Below the pieces are notes generated by a model that was given only the letters and a program-made list of their open reading frames with translations, was not told the origin of the DNA and searched no databases. This document shows positions 22,973 to 25,198 of a stretch of DNA of 25,198 bases, one piece after another. Source of the DNA: Pelargonium x hortorum. Lineage: Eukaryota; Streptophyta; Magnoliopsida; Geraniales; Geraniaceae. Numbering within the stretch: position 1 is the first letter of the stretch; each line of letters starts with the position of its first letter. The DNA is taken from contig JAYMTJ010000107.1 of NCBI GenBank assembly GCA_036897525.1, forward strand, positions 1 to 25,198. Direction: 5' to 3'. A program made the translations under genes and the position numbers.

Positions 22973-23046
22973 CGGGACTGACAGGACTTGAACCTGCAAC
23001 TTCTGCCTTGACAGGGCAGTGCTCTAACCAATTGAACTACAACCCC
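22973..23046 (-). tRNA. trnD-GUC: tRNA-Asp (anticodon GUC), plastid-type
   Basis: This tRNA delivers aspartate to GAC/GAU codons in organellar translation. Read on the minus strand, the 74 nt form a complete cloverleaf. The acceptor stem GGGGTTG pairs with CAGTCCC, using G-T wobbles, and leaves discriminator G. The D arm is GTTC/GAGC around AATTGGTTA. The anticodon stem CTGCC/GGCAG closes loop CTGTCAA, with GTC at the anticodon. The T stem GCAGG/CCTGT closes loop TTCAAGT. CCA is not encoded: the 3' side continues ATTC. From memory it closely resembles plastid trnD-GUC, differing mainly by G-to-A style softening of stems. Many flowering-plant mitochondria carry such a plastid-derived copy, so it fits either a mitochondrial or a plastid genome. 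No clear promoter or terminator is visible. The next coding-like patch (23286 onward) lies on the opposite strand, diverging from it. Confidence 0.95.
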
Positions 23047-23165
23047 AAAAGAACAGAAGAAAAACCATTACCTCTAATCTCTAAGGCATACTCCTCTCTA
23101 TAGTAAGAGCCCCCCGCGGTATTAACCTTAACAAGTAATAGAACATCTAATACCCTTTATTATTA

Positions 23166-23275
23166 TACTCATCTCTTATTATCTTATCTAAGAAATCCCT
23201 AATAAGTACTTATATACTATAGCTACTTTAATATAATAGAATTACTATAATACTAATAAGATAGGGAATAGAGTA
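23166..23275. repeat. Imperfect long inverted repeat
   Basis: The outer words TACTC (23166-23170) and GAGTA (23271-23275) and the inner words ATCTTAT (23181-23187) and ATAAGAT (23256-23262) pair, with bulges and wobbles between them. This gives an uneven stem of about 20 nt on each side closing a loop of about 68 nt. It lies between tRNA-Asp and the coding-like frame at 23286. In DNA this AT-rich, some pairing is expected, so any function is open. Confidence 0.35.
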
Positions 23276-23285
23276 GCTACAATAA

Positions 23286-23492
23286 GTGCGGGTTATAAGA
23301 CGAGGTGGTATAGCTCTTAAGAATCCTAGTAACATTATAGCTGCCGGTGTTTTGAAGAGGAAAGGTCTAGCTCAAAATAAAGCTACAGGTATAGCCCGTA
23401 GGAAGAATAAAGTCCAAAAACTACAGAGTAACATAAGAGCTGCAGTTACTATCGAGAGAGGTTTTATCAAGACAGGTACAGGAAAAGTTTAG
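23286..23492 (+). CDS. Unrecognised small basic open frame with strong codon rhythm
   Basis: I do not recognise the product. The frame opens with GTG directly after a TAA and runs 68 codons to TAG. About 19 residues are Lys or Arg; the rest are mostly Gly, Ala, Ile, Val and Asn, with no hydrophobic span long enough for a membrane segment. It ends in Gly-Thr-Gly-Lys-Val, a string also seen in ribosomal protein L35, but the rest does not follow L35. Codons of the form purine-N-pyrimidine (GGT, GCT, AAT, AGT, GTT) are unusually common, which suggests present or past coding. The same rhythm appears just upstream in another frame (23240-23317) and downstream in a third (to 23554). The whole patch may therefore be a decayed gene and not a free-standing small gene. 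Because this rhythm is symmetric on both strands, the true coding strand is not certain. It lies 240 bp from tRNA-Asp, on the other strand. Confidence 0.3.
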   Translation: MRVIRRGGIALKNPSNIIAAGVLKRKGLAQNKATGIARRKNKVQKLQSNIRAAVTIERGFIKTGTGKV

Positions 23493-23554
23493 CTGTAAAG
23501 AGAGTTAGGAATATGACTAAGAAGGTTCCGGTTTCTAGAAGTATAAAAAATTGA

Positions 23555-25198
23555 ATATACGTGCAATCCGTTAATTGTGCTCTCTATGGATTACTCATCA
23601 GATGAAGAAAAAACTCTTTATATAAAATTGCATTAACCAAACTTACTGTTTCATTTTAAACTCCTTCTTGTTTTTCTTATGCTTAACTCCTTTATGTGGA
23701 AGATTCCTTTATACTGGATTATAGTCAAATAATTTAGAAAAAAAAAAAAAAAAAGGTAAAACTTCACTAATTTCAGATTTAAATACCCTTAACCTTATCT
23801 AAGCTTTTCTTTACGAAAATTGCCTTTTAGAAGTATTTCATTTTGAATACAATTTAGGAAAAGACCTCTTATAGGCAGGAAAATCCTGATCCAAAAGATT
23901 AAGACGAAAAATACAAGATATAAGTATAACCAAGTTTGTTAGAAGCGAATGGGAAAGTCAAAACGCTAAGGGAAACGCATGCATTGAGTGTTCATCAAAA
24001 AACCCATTCAAGTTTTGAGTTGTTGGTACCAAAAGACCTTTATTTGCAAAAACTTAAAAGAAGGTAGTTTCCTTTAATCAGTACTCGGTGAAATGAATTC
24101 TATATAAATGTTCCAACGCAACTAAACTAGATTAGGATCCACTCATAAAAAGCTCCTCATTTCCAGGGATCCTGGGTTCGAGTCATGTCATACCTTCCAA
24201 AGAAATATACTAAACTAAATAAATGCAAGGTTTATACAAATTTTTATAGCCTAGGAGCTAGCATACGGGTTCACGCCTACTAGTAGGATATTATTACTTA
24301 TTAAATAGAGTTGAGTTGCTTACTCCTCTGAGTAATTACTAGCTTTTACTTAGTCCGACCTATATAAGAAATTCTCTTTCTTTTAAGGAGTTTCTTGAAC
24401 CTACAACTGTTAGTAGATGTATAAAATGACTCCATAATTACTTTTTATAGCTGCAGCGTCACCTATTCTCAAAGTTTTTATGCCCCAAACAAGTATTCTA
24501 CTCGCTCTTAGTTATTTAATTTGTAGGGTATAATCCCGCTTTCTATTTCTTTATTATTAACGTAATACGAACTTCAAAACTGTGTGTATCTATCTCTTAA
24601 CCACCAACGGAGCTTCTTTTATCTATATTTTACGGTTCTCTTTTTATTATACCTTTATGCATTATTTGAATAAAAGTACTTGCTATATCGACAGTATAGA
24701 CGTATTGAACCTCTTCGCTTGCTTACGAGTTGTGAACGGGAATTAACAATTTTAGTAAAAAATTGAAGTCTTCTCGGTGCCTTATCCTAATAAATTGATT
24801 CTTAGGTTAAGTGCTATTTATGCGTGTGCCTAGCTTATTAGTCCAAAGTATGCATATTTATAACTATAACTCCCGGATTTTTTAGGCTTCTAAAGGCGCC
24901 TCTTAGGGAATGAAATAGATTCCTTGTTAAGGTAAGGTTGGTGGTTTAGTATGAACCAACTTAAACTTGAAGCTGTAGCTGAGAAAGATTACTATAATTT
25001 ATATAGTCATTCTTGTAACTTTCTTTGTATCCCAAATTTCCTATATTTCCTTAACCAGGAACTTTCTATTGCTTTTGAGGAATAAATCCAATTTTAATTA
25101 CTTAGATATACAATACAAGATAAACTTTAATGGGCTCTAATCCAGAGTTTTGAGTATCTAAATGAAATCCTTGGCTAAAATGAAATGAATTATTAGTA
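23555..25198. other. AT-rich intergenic DNA to the window end
   Basis: Contains the A17 run (23738-23754) and no open frame of note. A GGTTCGAGTC word at about 24174-24183 resembles a tRNA T loop, but nothing around it folds as a tRNA. Confidence 0.5.
23738..23754 (+). repeat. A17 homopolymer run
   Basis: Seventeen consecutive A residues make the longest homopolymer in the window; others are T10 at 3856-3865 and T11 at 11370-11380. Length is likely to vary between molecules or reads. Confidence 0.95.

Noticed and set aside
23490-23560. Minus-strand peptide faintly like the start of plastid psbN
   Set aside because: Only a few residues agree, there is no Met at the right place, and the characteristic rest of the protein is missing.
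24163-24190. GGTTCGAGTC word resembling a tRNA T loop
   Set aside because: The bases on either side do not form a T stem, and no D or anticodon arm lies upstream at the right distance.
1-25198. rRNA, CRISPR arrays, insertion sequences, retroelements and intron cores
   Set aside because: Scanning by eye found no conserved rRNA words, no regularly spaced repeats, no terminal repeats with a transposase frame, no reverse-transcriptase or integrase motifs, and no group II domain V.

Overview
The window reads as organellar DNA from a plant or green-alga lineage with a much expanded, gene-poor genome. An enlarged mitochondrial genome carrying plastid-type tRNA sequence fits best; a giant green-algal plastid genome is the alternative. 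The main evidence is one well-folded tRNA-Asp(GUC) of plastid/cyanobacterial type (22973-23046, minus strand) and a decayed tRNA resembling plastid tRNA-Trp (6149-6198, minus strand). The DNA is AT-rich, has no long open frame (longest about 130 codons), and shows no rRNA signature. The assignment is inferred from tRNA type and texture; no protein gene supports it.

Layout, judged by eye: two sequence textures alternate. 'Type A' blocks (about 1-3580, 11400-11880, 12110-12400, 12780-13930 and 14380-15000) are richer in G+C, with AAGG/CTTCTT-like words and many short local duplications of 10-30 bp. 'Type B' blocks (about 3580-11400, then 15000 to the end, plus the gaps between the type A blocks) are more AT-rich, with homopolymer runs, small GC-rich palindromes and few recognisable repeats. 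The first type A to type B change, near 3580, is the clearest.

Genes: only the tRNA-Asp looks intact. Several protein-like open frames stand out slightly above the background but match nothing I recognise. The best are 23286-23492 (basic product, clear purine-N-pyrimidine codon rhythm, beside the tRNA), 11526-11918 on the minus strand, and 6748-7245, which is interrupted once. They may be relics of genes or inserted DNA, or may be chance.

No operon, CRISPR array, insertion sequence, retroelement, intron core or replication origin could be supported. The interest of the window lies in the mosaic texture, the micro-duplications, the tRNA relics and the coding-like patch near 23240-23554.
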